Notes: generated from the letters alone by a model not told the origin. Counted from the stretch's first letter, positions 17,728 through 27,100 are shown. The stretch: 64,000 nt of DNA from Bog-257 sp963846715 (GCA_963846715.1 CAWJXA010000002.1:434001-498000); one strand, 5' to 3'. A program made the numbers and translations.

Positions 17728-18153
17728 GTGCCACAACCTGCGAGAACTGCAAGTCAGGAGTACTGGCGTCCTGCCAATCCCGCTACCGCGCGTATTGCCC
17801 GACCCATACTTGCCCAGGCACCTTGCTCCGGCTGCGGCGCCGAATATGCACCCGCGGCGCGTTTCTGCCATATGTGCGGAAATGAGCGAAACCCACGAGT
17901 GGCGACGCCTCCCAGTCCCATGGCTTTCGCCGACCTGTTTGATGTCTCCGTAATTCGTCAGCGCTTTGGTCTCTCAGTTCCCTCTCTTCTGTTCTTTATT
18001 ACCGGCATTGTTTGCGTCGTCGTCGCGCTAGGTATCGGCCTTCTCCACAAGTCCGACAGTTTAGTGGAATGGCACGCTGTGCAGCTGTGGCGGCTCGAAT
18101 TGCTAGTCGGAGCGTCAGCAGCCATGCTGGCGGGGGTCATACTCAAAAAGTAA
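17728..18153 (+). CDS. Zinc-ribbon membrane protein, hypothetical
   Basis: A 141-residue protein with a four-cysteine zinc ribbon at Cys33, Cys36, Cys47 and Cys50, then two hydrophobic segments (SLLFFITGIVCVVVALGIGL and LLVGASAAMLAGVIL). The start is GTG at 17728, supported by AGGAG 7 bases upstream; the longer frame from 17605 lacks such a site. The architecture resembles many small acidobacterial zinc-ribbon membrane proteins of unknown function. Confidence 0.7.
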   Translation: MPQPARTASQEYWRPANPATARIARPILAQAPCSGCGAEYAPAARFCHMCGNERNPRVATPPSPMAFADLFDVSVIRQRFGLSVPSLLFFITGIVCVVVALGIGLLHKSDSLVEWHAVQLWRLELLVGASAAMLAGVILKK

Positions 18154-18201
18154 AAGTCGTGCAGCACTCACTCCCAGGGTGCGTCAAACCGGGAATAAGC
18201 C

Positions 18202-19233
18202 TTATTGCACCTTGGCTTGCCCCTCGCTGTCGTTGGATTCGGATTTCTCGATTCGCAAGTTGGCGGTTTCGTATTGCTTCCCGTCGAAGACAGCGTGCGC
18301 TGTCACTTCCGACCCCACCTTTAGCTTGTGAGCATCTTCGATCCGGGCAGGATCGAAGTGGAGTTCGTAAGTCTCTTCATCGCTGCGGTTCTCCAGCGCC
18401 AGGGTGTTCGAGCGCATATCCAGGTTCGTCACCACTCCGGAAAAGATGTAATCCTCGCCCGGCTTAGCCAGAACGATGATTTCCTGCGCCACGTCGTGAT
18501 GGGAGCGGTCGGCAGAAAACTGGACGTCGATCAACGCACCCGGTTGCACGTCTGCGGAAGTGGCCGCGCCCTTGAATGAGCTGTACTTGGTACCAACGCT
18601 TACCCTGAAGGACACCGGCTTGGAGGACAGCTGGTCGCGCACCCGAATGGTCCCATTCTCGGCGGCCACAACCTGACCACGCACCTCCGCAATTCCAGGC
18701 TCCGTCACCACGCGCACGTTCTTGGCAAATACCCTGCTCCCGTCGAGCATGGTGTCCGCATACACCCGATCGCCCTTGTGTATGGCCAGCACCGTAGCCT
18801 CAGTACCGTCGCGGAAGATGTGCGAGCGTTCGTCGAGAAATAGCTTCACCTTCGCGCCTCCGCCGAATGGAGCGATGGTCATACGGTAGCGCACCTGGTC
18901 GACACTGGTGGCAATGCCGCCAATTAGCGTCGGCTTCCCTTTGGGTAACGGCGGCGGCTCCAGTATCGGATCGTAAGGATTGTCGTCGGTGTCGTTCGCT
19001 GCTGAGTGGTTACCTGAATTCGAGGTTGCCGCCGACGTAGGATTGCCTGCGATGCCGGTTTCGGCGGGAGCATTGGCCGCTCCGCTCACACCGCCAGGAT
19101 GTGACGTCTGACCCGCATTTCCCTGCTCCGCCTCTCTATTCTGCTGTGCCCTGCCTTGTGCCACCCCTATGACGATAAGCAACAATGCAAGCGACAGAAG
19201 TCCGAAAAAGACTTTGACGATTGGTGAATCCAT
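18202..19233 (-). CDS. Exported DUF5666-like beta-barrel repeat protein
   Basis: A 343-residue protein with an N-terminal signal anchor (about 8-27). A low-complexity Gly/Asn/Ala linker (30-85) is followed by three to four OB-like beta units. These include AEVRGQVVAAENGTIRVRDQ, DYIFSGVVTNLDMRSNTLAL and the segment ending TANLRIEKSES. The repeated pattern of a short Gly-Val strand followed by a loop and a thermostable-looking strand fits DUF5666. Function unknown; probably periplasmic. Not obviously linked to its neighbours. Confidence 0.65.
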   Translation of the reverse strand: MDSPIVKVFFGLLSLALLLIVIGVAQGRAQQNREAEQGNAGQTSHPGGVSGAANAPAETGIAGNPTSAATSNSGNHSAANDTDDNPYDPILEPPPLPKGKPTLIGGIATSVDQVRYRMTIAPFGGGAKVKLFLDERSHIFRDGTEATVLAIHKGDRVYADTMLDGSRVFAKNVRVVTEPGIAEVRGQVVAAENGTIRVRDQLSSKPVSFRVSVGTKYSSFKGAATSADVQPGALIDVQFSADRSHHDVAQEIIVLAKPGEDYIFSGVVTNLDMRSNTLALENRSDEETYELHFDPARIEDAHKLKVGSEVTAHAVFDGKQYETANLRIEKSESNDSEGQAKVQ

Positions 19234-19442
19234 TGAGTTCCAACCTGACTTTCTAACGTCTGCGCAAGTCCGCGCGCCTCACCGTGCAGTTGGATGCAAT
19301 TCTGGCGCGCGGCGTCCACCAGGCAGGAGAAATCCACGGTAAGTTGGGCGACAGCTACCAACAAAAGTTGCCCAAATCCCATCCAACTAATGCGAGGCCG
19401 CTGTCTGTTTGAGTACAGGCAGCTCATGTCCCGGAGGTTCGA

Positions 19443-20840
19443 ATGTTCCCTGTCAAGGCGCTCCGGCGCTGGATCGGTATTGGATTACTCCATGTCGCTT
19501 TCCTGGCTACGGCCGGCGCCGGGGACGTGCGCGTCAGTATTCCTAAGCGCACCAAGCCCACCCCGGTGCAGAAACTGAATCAGGAAGGCGTCAAGGCCGT
19601 CCAGAAGCATGCCTACAAAAAGGCGAAGGTCCTCTTCTACAAGGCGTACTTGATTGACCCGAACGATCCGTTCACCCTGAATAATCTGGGATACATCGCC
19701 GAATTGGAAGGCCAGGTAGACCGCGCCCAGCGCTATTACGCTCTGGCTCAAGAGCAAGACTCTGACGCTGTCGTGTACAAATCGACCGAACGCTCGGCCA
19801 TCGGCCAACCCGTCGACAAGGTGGCCGGAGAAGCGGCCGACGCGAAGATGCAGATCAACCGCATCAACGTATATGCCATGAGTCTGCTGCAGAAAGACCG
19901 TTCGCCAGAGGCCGACCTGGTCCTTCAAAAGGCGCTTAAGCTCGATCCGTCAAATGCATTCACGCTGAACAACCTCGGCTATGCCAAAGAACAGGAAGGC
20001 GAACTGGAAGAGGCCTACAAATACTACGTGGAGGCTGCTAATCAGCATTCCGACACCCCCATCGTCGTGACCGTGCGGCCGTCGTGGCGAGGCAAGGGCA
20101 TCAGCCAGATTGCGGCCCTCAACGCAGAGAAGGTCAAGAATGTGATGGCCCATGACCAGGAGGACGTGAAGGCCCAGGTTGCCCGCCTGAACACTCGCGG
20201 AGTTGCAGCCATCAATCGCAACGATTACAAGTTGGCGCGAAGCTATTTTGAGCAGGCCTACAAGCTCGATCCCAAGAATGCATTCGCCCTCAATAACATG
20301 GGCTACCTCTCGGAGATGGATGGCGACCGGGAAACCGCCGATTATTACTACGGCAAAGCTCGCGAGGCCGACCAATCGAGCATGAAAGTGGCTTATGCGA
20401 CGCGTAAGGATGTGGAAGGCATGAAGCTGGCAGCCGTCGCCGGCGACAGCGACGATGCCGTGGTCAAGGCCACAGAAGAAGCTGCGGCTCTCCTTCGGGC
20501 TGAGGGCGGTCCGGTGGTTTTACGCTACCGTAACAACCAGCCTGTGGTCGAACCCGCGACGCCGCCGAAACCTCCGCAGCCTGAGCCTACAGTTTCTTCG
20601 CCTAACAACGACCAATTCATGGAGCCCCTTCCCGACAACCAGCAGCCGACGGTCGTACATAAGCCAGCCGAGTCACAACCAGAGCAGCAGCCGGCGGTAC
20701 ACAGACCGCCCCAGTCGCAACCTCAAACGACGCCACAAGTGGCAAATCCGTCGGGCGGACTGCTGATGCCATTGCCCGATGACCAGCAGCCTCCGGCAGC
20801 GCAACAGCCCGAGCAGCAGAACACTCCGCCGCCACAGTAA
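19443..20840 (+). CDS. Exported TPR protein with Pro/Gln-rich tail
   Basis: A 465-residue protein: signal peptide (about 1-26), three clear TPR blocks each built around DPxNxFTLNNLGY-type words (DPNDPFTLNNLGYIAELEG, DPSNAFTLNNLGYAKEQEG, DPKNAFALNNMGYLSEMDG), and a C-terminal disordered tail of about 90 residues rich in Pro and Gln. Twice the tail contains an MEPLPDNQQ / LMPLPDDQQ motif. The triplicated block suggests internal duplication. Likely a periplasmic scaffold. The plus-strand start at 19443 lies about 210 bases from the divergent DUF5666-like gene. Confidence 0.8.
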   Translation: MFPVKALRRWIGIGLLHVAFLATAGAGDVRVSIPKRTKPTPVQKLNQEGVKAVQKHAYKKAKVLFYKAYLIDPNDPFTLNNLGYIAELEGQVDRAQRYYALAQEQDSDAVVYKSTERSAIGQPVDKVAGEAADAKMQINRINVYAMSLLQKDRSPEADLVLQKALKLDPSNAFTLNNLGYAKEQEGELEEAYKYYVEAANQHSDTPIVVTVRPSWRGKGISQIAALNAEKVKNVMAHDQEDVKAQVARLNTRGVAAINRNDYKLARSYFEQAYKLDPKNAFALNNMGYLSEMDGDRETADYYYGKAREADQSSMKVAYATRKDVEGMKLAAVAGDSDDAVVKATEEAAALLRAEGGPVVLRYRNNQPVVEPATPPKPPQPEPTVSSPNNDQFMEPLPDNQQPTVVHKPAESQPEQQPAVHRPPQSQPQTTPQVANPSGGLLMPLPDDQQPPAAQQPEQQNTPPPQ

Positions 20841-20845
20841 GGCAC

Positions 20846-21007
20846 GGCTCGCTTTTCGCTCTTCGCTTTTCGCCAGATAGGCTATTCGCGTTCGGCTTTC
20901 TTTGACGTAAAGAAATCCGAAGGCGGAGTCGACAGTCGTGGTTGCGACTCTCGAGCGAAAGGCGAATGGCGGGTAGCGTAGAGCGGAAAGGCGAATAGCG
21001 AACAGCG
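20846..21007. repeat. Inverted short-word arrays around a unique core
   Basis: The left arm (about 20846-20875) is made of words like TCGCTTTTCGC and TCGCTCTTCGC. The right arm (about 20955-21007) is made of words like GGCGAATAGCG and GGCGAAAGG, roughly the reverse complement of the left. About 80 bases of unrelated sequence lie between them. The element separates two convergent genes and may act as a transcription end, but it has no standard terminator form. Confidence 0.6.
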
Positions 21008-21010
21008 ACT

Positions 21011-21826
21011 TCACGCCCCGTGATTGATTGGCCCGATTCCCTTTCCCATGGGGTAGGCGGCCACGATCGCCTTCCGGACATACTCTTTCGCCGTAGCGAC
21101 CGCCTGCGGCAGCGCGTCTCTGTGTGCCAAGCGACAGGCCAGCGCGGTGGCGAAGGCACACCCCGTCCCGTGAGTTGAGCGGGATTCCAGGTGCGCTCCG
21201 GGAAAGACCTCTTCCCGCGGCGACCCTTGCTCGTCATAAAGGAGGTAGTCATTGGCCGGGGAGAGATGCCCACCAGTAATAAGTACGGCCCGGCTACCGA
21301 GCCCACGAAGCTTCTCGGCCATCGCCCTCAAGCGCGGAAGAACCTCCTCCCAAGGAGCGTCGGGCGCAATCGGCTCTACCCCGGCCAGAATCGCCGCCTC
21401 ACCAATGTTGGGGCTAATGACATCGCATAGGGGGAGTAGCCTGGTTAGAAGAACCTCCATCCCTGCCTCATCCAGCAAAATGGCACCCGAAGACGACCGG
21501 ATGACCGGATCGAGGACGACGTTCGGCAGCCGCCTTTCCGCCAAAAAGTCGGCTACGGCGGTTGCGATCTTCCCGGATCCAAGCATCCCAACCCGGACCG
21601 CCGAGATTTTCACGTCGTCGGCCAGGATCCTTAGCGTCCGGGCTACCAGTTCAGGGGCGACCGGTTGAACGCCGAAAACCCCCTGCGTGGACTGGACGGT
21701 CAAGGCCGTAATACAGGTAACCGCGTAGCAATCTTGTGCAGCCGCAGTTTTTATATCGGCAGTAATTCCTGCCCCGGAAGAGGGATCGTAGCCCGCAATG
21801 CTCAAGATGATGGGCGGCCGGCTCAT
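21011..21826 (-). CDS. thiD: Hydroxymethylpyrimidine/phosphomethylpyrimidine kinase
   Basis: Phosphorylates HMP and HMP-P in thiamine synthesis. The 271-residue ribokinase-fold protein has the family start (PIILSIAGYDPSSGAGITAD), the DPVIRSSSGAILL segment and the anion-hole motif STHGTGCAFATALA. ATG at 21826 gives the normal N-terminus; the frame reaches 21844. No TPP-riboswitch-like sequence is visible upstream, and no other thi gene is adjacent. Confidence 0.95.
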   Translation of the reverse strand: MSRPPIILSIAGYDPSSGAGITADIKTAAAQDCYAVTCITALTVQSTQGVFGVQPVAPELVARTLRILADDVKISAVRVGMLGSGKIATAVADFLAERRLPNVVLDPVIRSSSGAILLDEAGMEVLLTRLLPLCDVISPNIGEAAILAGVEPIAPDAPWEEVLPRLRAMAEKLRGLGSRAVLITGGHLSPANDYLLYDEQGSPREEVFPGAHLESRSTHGTGCAFATALACRLAHRDALPQAVATAKEYVRKAIVAAYPMGKGIGPINHGA

Positions 21827-22246
21827 CGGTCGAGAGTACCGCAATCGACGGCTCGGAGGTAGTTAGGCGGGTGCGCCGTTCTGAGCAGAGCGAACCATGG
21901 ATGCGGAGCTGGTCTAGACAGGCGCTAGCGGCCATCTCACATAACTAAATGTAAATAAACAGTTTATATAGTATTTTTGCGCGTCCAACCCCTATTTGCG
22001 CGGAGCCATCTCACTAGAAACGCCACTCAGTTAAATGTAGGTCGTACCGGACAGCTTAGAAGCTGCCTGCCCTGTTTTCGGTGCAATTTGGAGCTTACGA
22101 ATCAAGGTGAACGCTTTAACACGAACTCCGGCGAAATGCAAGCAGAAACGTAGGACTCCCACCTTGGTCGGGTTGACTCTTACTTCTTGGGGTGGATAGA
22201 CTTAAAGAACTGTCAGGAGGACCAACTTAACGATGAGAGGTGTTTA
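21827..22246. other. Divergent intergenic region
   Basis: About 420 bases between thiD (minus) and rlpA (plus). No coding frame is supported. It contains an AT-rich patch at about 21945-21980 that stands out from the surroundings, and the likely rlpA promoter. No riboswitch or RNA gene is recognised. Confidence 0.5.
22173..22202 (+). promoter_or_regulatory. Candidate sigma-70-type promoter of rlpA
   Basis: TTGACT (22173-22178) and TAGACT (22197-22202) are separated by 18 bases, five and four matches to the consensus hexamers. It would give a leader of about 40 bases before the rlpA start, with GAGAGG as ribosome site. Confidence 0.4.
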
Positions 22247-22714
22247 ATGTTACGAGTACTTAGCCAGGTCGCGGTGACCGTGGTTTTTGCCACCGCACTA
22301 GGCGCGGCACCCGGTAATAGCACACCGGATTCGAAGCAACAAGAGGCCCCAGGACAGATTCAGGACACAGTGAAGCCAGTCAAGACCCGGAGATTTCAGG
22401 TCGGAAAGGCTTCCTGGTACGGCCGCATCTTTCAGCATAAGCAGACTGCGAGCGGCGAACCGTATGATATGTATCAGTTTACGGCGGCGCATCGGACCCT
22501 GCCGCTGGGTTCCTGGATCAAGGTTACAAATCTGAAGAATGACCGGTCAGTCGTGGTTCGCATCAATGATCGCGGACCGGTAAAGCGCAGCCGGATCATC
22601 GACCTGTCCTATAGTGCAGCCAAAATGCTCGGCATGGGCCACGATGGCGTGGATCCCGTCCGGCTGGACCTCGTCCAGTACCCGGTCGTTGCCGAGAATG
22701 AAGGCCCTCAATAA
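22247..22714 (+). CDS. rlpA: RlpA-like septal ring lytic transglycosylase
   Basis: Family members cleave denuded glycan strands at the division site. The 155-residue protein has a signal peptide (about 1-21) and a complete double-psi beta-barrel: ASWYG (55-59), TASGE (67-71), the TAAHRTLPLGSW stretch (79-90) and VRINDRGP (104-111). There is no SPOR domain, so septal targeting by denuded glycans is not evident; this is the short form. ATG at 22247 has GAGAGG 6 bases upstream. pyrF follows after 29 bases, probably in one transcript. Confidence 0.9.
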   Translation: MLRVLSQVAVTVVFATALGAAPGNSTPDSKQQEAPGQIQDTVKPVKTRRFQVGKASWYGRIFQHKQTASGEPYDMYQFTAAHRTLPLGSWIKVTNLKNDRSVVVRINDRGPVKRSRIIDLSYSAAKMLGMGHDGVDPVRLDLVQYPVVAENEGPQ

Positions 22715-22743
22715 TCCTGTCTTAATTTGGTAAACTTGAGCCG

Positions 22744-23467
22744 ATGAGAGACAAAGACCGGCTCATAGTGGCGCTCGATGTCTCGAGCGCCACGCAAGCC
22801 CGCCAAATTGTCCAATCCATTGGCGAAGCCGCAACCACATACAAGATCGGGAAACAGCTCTTCACGGCCGAAGGGCCCCAAGTCGTCCGCGACCTGGTGT
22901 CTTCCGGCCGGAAGGTTTTTCTCGACCTGAAATACCACGACATTCCAAATACCGTCGCTGCAGCCGTGAAGTCAGCTGCCGAGCTGGGCGTAAGCATGCT
23001 CACCGTCCACGCCTCCGGCGGCAGCAAGATGCTGAGGGCCGCGTGCGAGGCCGCTAGCCAGTCCCTTGGGAAGCCAATGGTACTGGCGGTGACCGTCCTG
23101 ACCAGCCTATCGGACTCTGACCTGCAGGAGCTGGGGATTGCCGGAAACATGCTGACCCAGGTACTTCGCCTAGGAGCATTGGCTCGCGCGGCTGGCTGTG
23201 GGGGCTTGGTCGCCTCCGCCTTAGAGGCTCGCGAGCTGCGGATGGCTCTGGGCGAGGGCTTCGCCATCGTGACTCCCGGAGTGCGGCCGAGCGGGGCCGG
23301 CAGCGGGGGATCAGGCACGCGTGGTGACTCCGAAGAATGCCATCGCCGCGGGGGCTACCTATCTGGTCGTTGGCAGGCCGATCCTGGAAGCTCAGGACCC
23401 AGCAAAAGCTGCCCAGCAAATTACGCTTGAAATCGAAGAAGCCTGCCGGCAAGAAGCAGTCCGCTAG
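22744..23467 (+). pseudogene. pyrF: Orotidine 5'-phosphate decarboxylase, frameshifted near the 3' end
   Basis: Last step of UMP synthesis. The first 187 residues are a normal type-1 OMP decarboxylase: IVALDVSSATQA at the start, the catalytic DLKYHDIPNTV, and IVTPGVRPSGAG. After a run of five G (23305-23309) the frame goes wrong and stops at 23430. Removing one G restores the expected ending (DQARVVTPKNAIAAGATYLV, then VGRPILEAQDPAKAAQQI) to a TAG at 23465-23467, giving 240 residues, the usual length. The lost part holds the phosphate-binding GRP motif. A homopolymer error in the assembly is the simplest explanation; a real mutation would make the cell need uracil unless another pyrF exists. 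Confidence 0.88.
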
Positions 23468-23515
23468 CGAGGCCGCGCCTGGGTTAGCGGGCGCGCAATA
23501 TTCGCCTTCGTCTAC

Positions 23516-24832
23516 TTATGGTGTGATTTGGTAAACCACGCCACCGCCATAGGCCCCGCCATTGGCGGCCGTGCCGTAGAGATTGCCAGCGCTGTCGATT
23601 GCGAGATTGCCCGAGGGAGTATAGCCATCGCTACACGGCGGATAACCGCCGCCGCAGAAATCGTGGATCGATGTGTACGTCCAGCCTCCGGCGCTGGGGC
23701 TTAGCTTAAACACCGCGCCGAAGCCATAGGCGCCACCCGAGCTTGCCGTACCGTAGAGATTACCGGACGAATCCATGATCAAGTCTCCTTCAGGACCCTG
23801 ACCTGTTCCCGGCGCGCCTAGGCCGTACAACAGATTGAAAGCCAACGTCCCTGCCGTCAACTCGAACACTGTGCCCCCTGAATGCTCGCCTGCGCAGCAC
23901 GTAGTGCCGTAGAAGTTTCCTGCTGCATCCTTGATAAGACCAGAGTACGGAATGTCCCCGTCGCTCCCTCCCTGGAAGCTGTAGAGCAGCCGTTCCGTCC
24001 AGCCTACGCCGGAGTGTATCAACTCATACACTGAACCCTGGCGGTGCGCACCTCCGCTCGTGGTTGTGCCGTAAAGGTTTCCGGCCTGATCGAAGATCAC
24101 CCCCGCCCACGCCTCGTCTCCATCGCCGGATTGACCGAAGACGTGCAGAATGCTCTCTGTCCAGTTGCCACCGGATTTGGTCAGCTTATAGACGGTGCCG
24201 CAATCCTCAAAACATTGGCTGCCGCCCCCAAAGTAGGTCGTGCCATAAAGATTTCCCGCCTGATCAAAGACGAGATCCGCGTCTTCTGGCGAAGCTCCAT
24301 CATTGCCCCCTTGGAAGCGGTAGAGCACAGTTTCCGACCAGGTCGCGAGAAAATGCCCGGAGACGTGTTGCGGCGGGTGAAGGTTGAAGACGGTTCCGCA
24401 GCCGGTGCCAAAACATCCCGCTCCACCTCCCTGGGTGGTCGTACCGAAGAGAGTGCCGTCGGGACCAGTGACTAATCGCGCGTTGGGATTGCCTCCATCC
24501 ATGCCTCCCGTGAAACTATAGATCGGAGTGAACAGCCAGCTAGAGCCATTACGGACCAACTTGAACGCTATTCCGCACCCCAGGTAGCAACTGGTTCCGG
24601 GGCCGCCATACTGGGTTGTGCCGGAAAGACTGCCGTCGCGATCAACGCTGACGCCACTCGTGGGATAAAAGCCGCCTTGTAAACCCTGGAAGTTGTACAC
24701 GACACTGAACGTTTGCGTATGCGCCAAGAGCGGCACCGCCATGGTAATCGCGAAAACTATGTCTAGAGCTAGTCTCGTTAGCCGCAAGCAGCTAAGGAAC
24801 GAGAGTGAAGTTTGGTGCGCGGACGTTGTCAT
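23516..24832 (-). CDS. Secreted GloVer-repeat protein
   Basis: A 438-residue exported protein with a signal peptide (LDIVFAITMAVPLLAHTQ) and about eight tandem repeats of the GloVer type (choice-of-anchor tandem repeat). Each contains D-x-A/S-G-N-L-Y-G-T-T-x-x-G-G followed by a GTVFxL strand, for example DQAGNLYGTTYFGG and DSSGNLYGTASSGG. This predicts a beta-propeller-like fold. Several repeats carry paired cysteines. The start at 24832 is supported by GAGGAGGG upstream. Function unknown; such proteins are common in acidobacteria and may be surface exposed. No sorting anchor is visible. Confidence 0.85.
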   Translation of the reverse strand: MTTSAHQTSLSFLSCLRLTRLALDIVFAITMAVPLLAHTQTFSVVYNFQGLQGGFYPTSGVSVDRDGSLSGTTQYGGPGTSCYLGCGIAFKLVRNGSSWLFTPIYSFTGGMDGGNPNARLVTGPDGTLFGTTTQGGGAGCFGTGCGTVFNLHPPQHVSGHFLATWSETVLYRFQGGNDGASPEDADLVFDQAGNLYGTTYFGGGSQCFEDCGTVYKLTKSGGNWTESILHVFGQSGDGDEAWAGVIFDQAGNLYGTTTSGGAHRQGSVYELIHSGVGWTERLLYSFQGGSDGDIPYSGLIKDAAGNFYGTTCCAGEHSGGTVFELTAGTLAFNLLYGLGAPGTGQGPEGDLIMDSSGNLYGTASSGGAYGFGAVFKLSPSAGGWTYTSIHDFCGGGYPPCSDGYTPSGNLAIDSAGNLYGTAANGGAYGGGVVYQITP

Positions 24833-25179
24833 CTGGCCCTCCTCGTGTCGGCTGACAAGCTCGATCAGCGCTCGGTACTGTACCACGAAATGTTGCTGGC
24901 CTCCACGGCGCGAAAGGCGGGCAGATCGGAACCTGCTTGCGGATCGATGCTGAGAAGATAATTGTGCTGACAAGCATTTTCATTGGCGATTGGACCTCAC
25001 TCCCTCAATTCGCCCAATCTGAGCATCCGTGATTGATGGACGAAAAAATCCCCATCCAAGTAAAACCGCGCTTAGATGGGGACTCTGATCATGGTCGCTT
25101 TGTCGCCCCTTATCGTCACCTCCGTACATTGATGGGGGGTCATTAAGAAACGTCAACGGTTGAGGCTGGATCTCCTCAT
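24833..25179. other. Intergenic region between two secreted-repeat genes
   Basis: About 347 bases without a supported gene. It contains the terminator of the upstream HAF-like gene (25043-25082) and must hold the promoter of the GloVer gene. No convincing -35/-10 pair was found. Confidence 0.5.
25043..25082 (-). terminator. Rho-independent terminator of the HAF-like gene
   Basis: The 8-bp stem TCCCCATC (25049-25056) with GATGGGGA (25075-25082) is followed on the minus strand by six T (25048-25043). The loop is 18 bases. It lies about 100 bases after the stop codon of the minus-strand gene. Confidence 0.75.
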
Positions 25180-26067
25180 TTACGGTGTCCGGATAAATCC
25201 GTGTTCGACGCTCGCCGCGTCAAAGTAAATACCAACGATAATACCGCCAGGATTTATCCCAGATGCATCACTGAATCCGACGGTTCCTGGTGGGTCGAAT
25301 GACGTGAAAACGCCATTGCTCAGCAGAAAAGAGTGGAAGACGTTTGCACTGTCTCTGTAGGTCCCTACAATGTCGCCCCCGGGGTTATTCCCCCCGGCAA
25401 ACGTGAACGTAGCACCGGCAAAATCAATGGTGGCGAACGTCCCGTGGTACAGCAGGTATCCGTGAGTTACTCCAGCACTATCGACGTAAGCGCCGACGAC
25501 TGCGCCCGACGGGTTAACCGTGCTGGCGGTGCTGCTGACTGCGCCCGGTGGATCGAAACTGGTGAAAACCCCGTGCTTAGACACTGAAAAACTGTGATTG
25601 GTGCTCGGATTGCCTGTAGTGCCGCAAGCCGGGTCCGAACAGTAAAATCCTGTCATTTCCCCCGAAGGGTTGAGACCCGTGAGATTGGTGCCCGCAGCGC
25701 CTGGGAAGTCCAGGGTTGTGTATTGTCCCCCATCCAGAATGAAACCATGGGCAACGCTACCGGAGTCGTTGTAACCGCCCACGATAGTTTTTTGCGGACT
25801 GATGAAGTTGGGGGTCGTCAGCGTGGACCCCGGAGGGTCGAACGATGTGAACACACCATGGCTCGTTAACGTGAAACCATGGGTGAGACCGGCTGTGTCT
25901 GTCCAACTGCCGACGCTTGTCCCCTGCGGGTCGGGCCCGCCGTTTAGGGTGGTAGCAGTCGCGCCAGGGTAGTCGACCGTCGTATACGTCTGCGCCCATG
26001 CGATTAACGAGGTTGTAAAAGCAGCGCTGATTACACACACTGCCACGAAGCGAAATACCTTAATCAT
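25180..26067 (-). CDS. Secreted HAF-like repeat protein
   Basis: A 295-residue exported protein: signal peptide (about 1-25, ending AWA), then about six repeats of roughly 40 residues. Each has a YTTxDFPGA or FTSFDPPG strand followed by NPxGxxVGxYxDSAGVxHGF. This matches the extracellular HAF repeat style. The body is nearly all beta strand and loop, with only one cysteine pair (CSDPAC). Function unknown. It sits next to another secreted repeat gene (GloVer) on the same strand but with its own terminator. Confidence 0.8.
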   Translation of the reverse strand: MIKVFRFVAVCVISAAFTTSLIAWAQTYTTVDYPGATATTLNGGPDPQGTSVGSWTDTAGLTHGFTLTSHGVFTSFDPPGSTLTTPNFISPQKTIVGGYNDSGSVAHGFILDGGQYTTLDFPGAAGTNLTGLNPSGEMTGFYCSDPACGTTGNPSTNHSFSVSKHGVFTSFDPPGAVSSTASTVNPSGAVVGAYVDSAGVTHGYLLYHGTFATIDFAGATFTFAGGNNPGGDIVGTYRDSANVFHSFLLSNGVFTSFDPPGTVGFSDASGINPGGIIVGIYFDAASVEHGFIRTP

Positions 26068-26584
26068 CGGATTTATCCTCCAGGTTTTTTCGTTCGAAGT
26101 GGCGGTAAATCCTTGGTTAATTTCGACTCACGGTGCAGGGTGTCCGTGAAAGATTGTGCTCAAATGTTGGTTGGGTTGCTATCGTGTTGTTGGCTTGGCG
26201 GACGGAAGAGTCTATCTTGCCGGTGAGGATTCGTTTTCGAGCGCAGGACTACTACAAACCGGCCACTAGCTTTTAATAGGACCTACGCAATTCCCCACTA
26301 GCAGGCGACTCTGCACTGTTCTCAGGCAATATGATTGCCATCCACCAAACGAGAATGGCGAGTTGAACAGCTCTTTCCTGGTAATCAGATACAGGGATGG
26401 TGTAAAAAACCGACGGCCAGGATATACGGGCTTTTAGAGATTCGCAGGTCTCGCAGCTACAAATTAATGTAGCCCGCCGTTATTGGGTGTCGGAGACACG
26501 CGATTCTTGCGTAATCATGTTGACCGGATTCAATGCATTGCGGGCTTGACGAAAGCTCGATTTCGCGGGCTTTTGAGGCGCGGG
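26068..26584. other. Intergenic region, no supported gene
   Basis: About 517 bases between the start of the HAF-like gene and the stop of the STAS gene, both on the minus strand. No coding frame, tRNA or clear hairpin with T tract was seen. It should hold the promoter of the HAF-like gene; a small RNA cannot be excluded from sequence alone. Confidence 0.45.
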
Positions 26585-26935
26585 TTACGCCGGCTGGAAA
26601 GATTGCAGCGCCTTACGTTCGTCTTCTTCGATGTCGAAAACAGTATACAGCTTGGTTATCTGCAGCAGATTGTGGACGTTCTTGTTGAGATTCATCAACT
26701 TCAGCTGACCGCCCTGATTGCGGACCGAGGTATAGCAGCTCATCAACTCACCCACACCCGCGCTGTCAATGTGGCGCACATCGGCCAAGTTCAGCAAGAT
26801 GTTCTTGTAATTCTTGCCCATCAACTCGCGAACCAGGTCACGAACCACATTGGTCCCTTCGCCCAAACGCAACTGGCCGATGATGTCCACGATGACAACG
26901 TCATTCACTACGCGAGTGCTGGTTTTCAGGTTCAC
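26585..26935 (-). CDS. STAS-domain anti-sigma factor antagonist
   Basis: A 116-residue STAS protein of the SpoIIAA/RsbV type. The usual phosphorylated Ser is present in DVRHIDSAGVGEL (Ser58). The start is GTG at 26935, which gives the normal first strand (TSTRVVNDVVIVDI) and has GAAGGG upstream; the longer frame looks non-coding. No serine kinase or anti-sigma gene is adjacent. The ECF-like factor at 1820 is not a typical partner. Confidence 0.88.
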   Translation of the reverse strand: MNLKTSTRVVNDVVIVDIIGQLRLGEGTNVVRDLVRELMGKNYKNILLNLADVRHIDSAGVGELMSCYTSVRNQGGQLKLMNLNKNVHNLLQITKLYTVFDIEEDERKALQSFQPA

Positions 26936-27048
26936 AGGGCCGCCCTTCGCAAGGATTCGGTGCTGCTCCCGGCCACTTGTGGGGCCAGGACGGAATGGCA
27001 CCATCCTACACTGCAAAGGCAATCGGCGAAATAGCGATTGAAGCGTTC

Positions 27049-27079
27049 AAAATGGAAGAGCGGCTCGCGGGCCGCTTCC
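27049..27079 (-). terminator. Terminator of the tail-anchored protein gene
   Basis: The stem AGCGGC (27059-27064) with GCCGCT (27071-27076) is extended by GGAAG/CTTCC with a bulge, and a short TTTT follows on the minus strand. It lies 22 bases past the stop at 27101. Confidence 0.55.
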
Positions 27080-27100
27080 CTATCCCAGCCTCTTCGGCTG

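Noticed and set aside
21827..22246. TPP riboswitch before thiD
   Set aside because: The expected CTGAGA and ACCTGATCTGG-type words are absent on the minus strand upstream of thiD.
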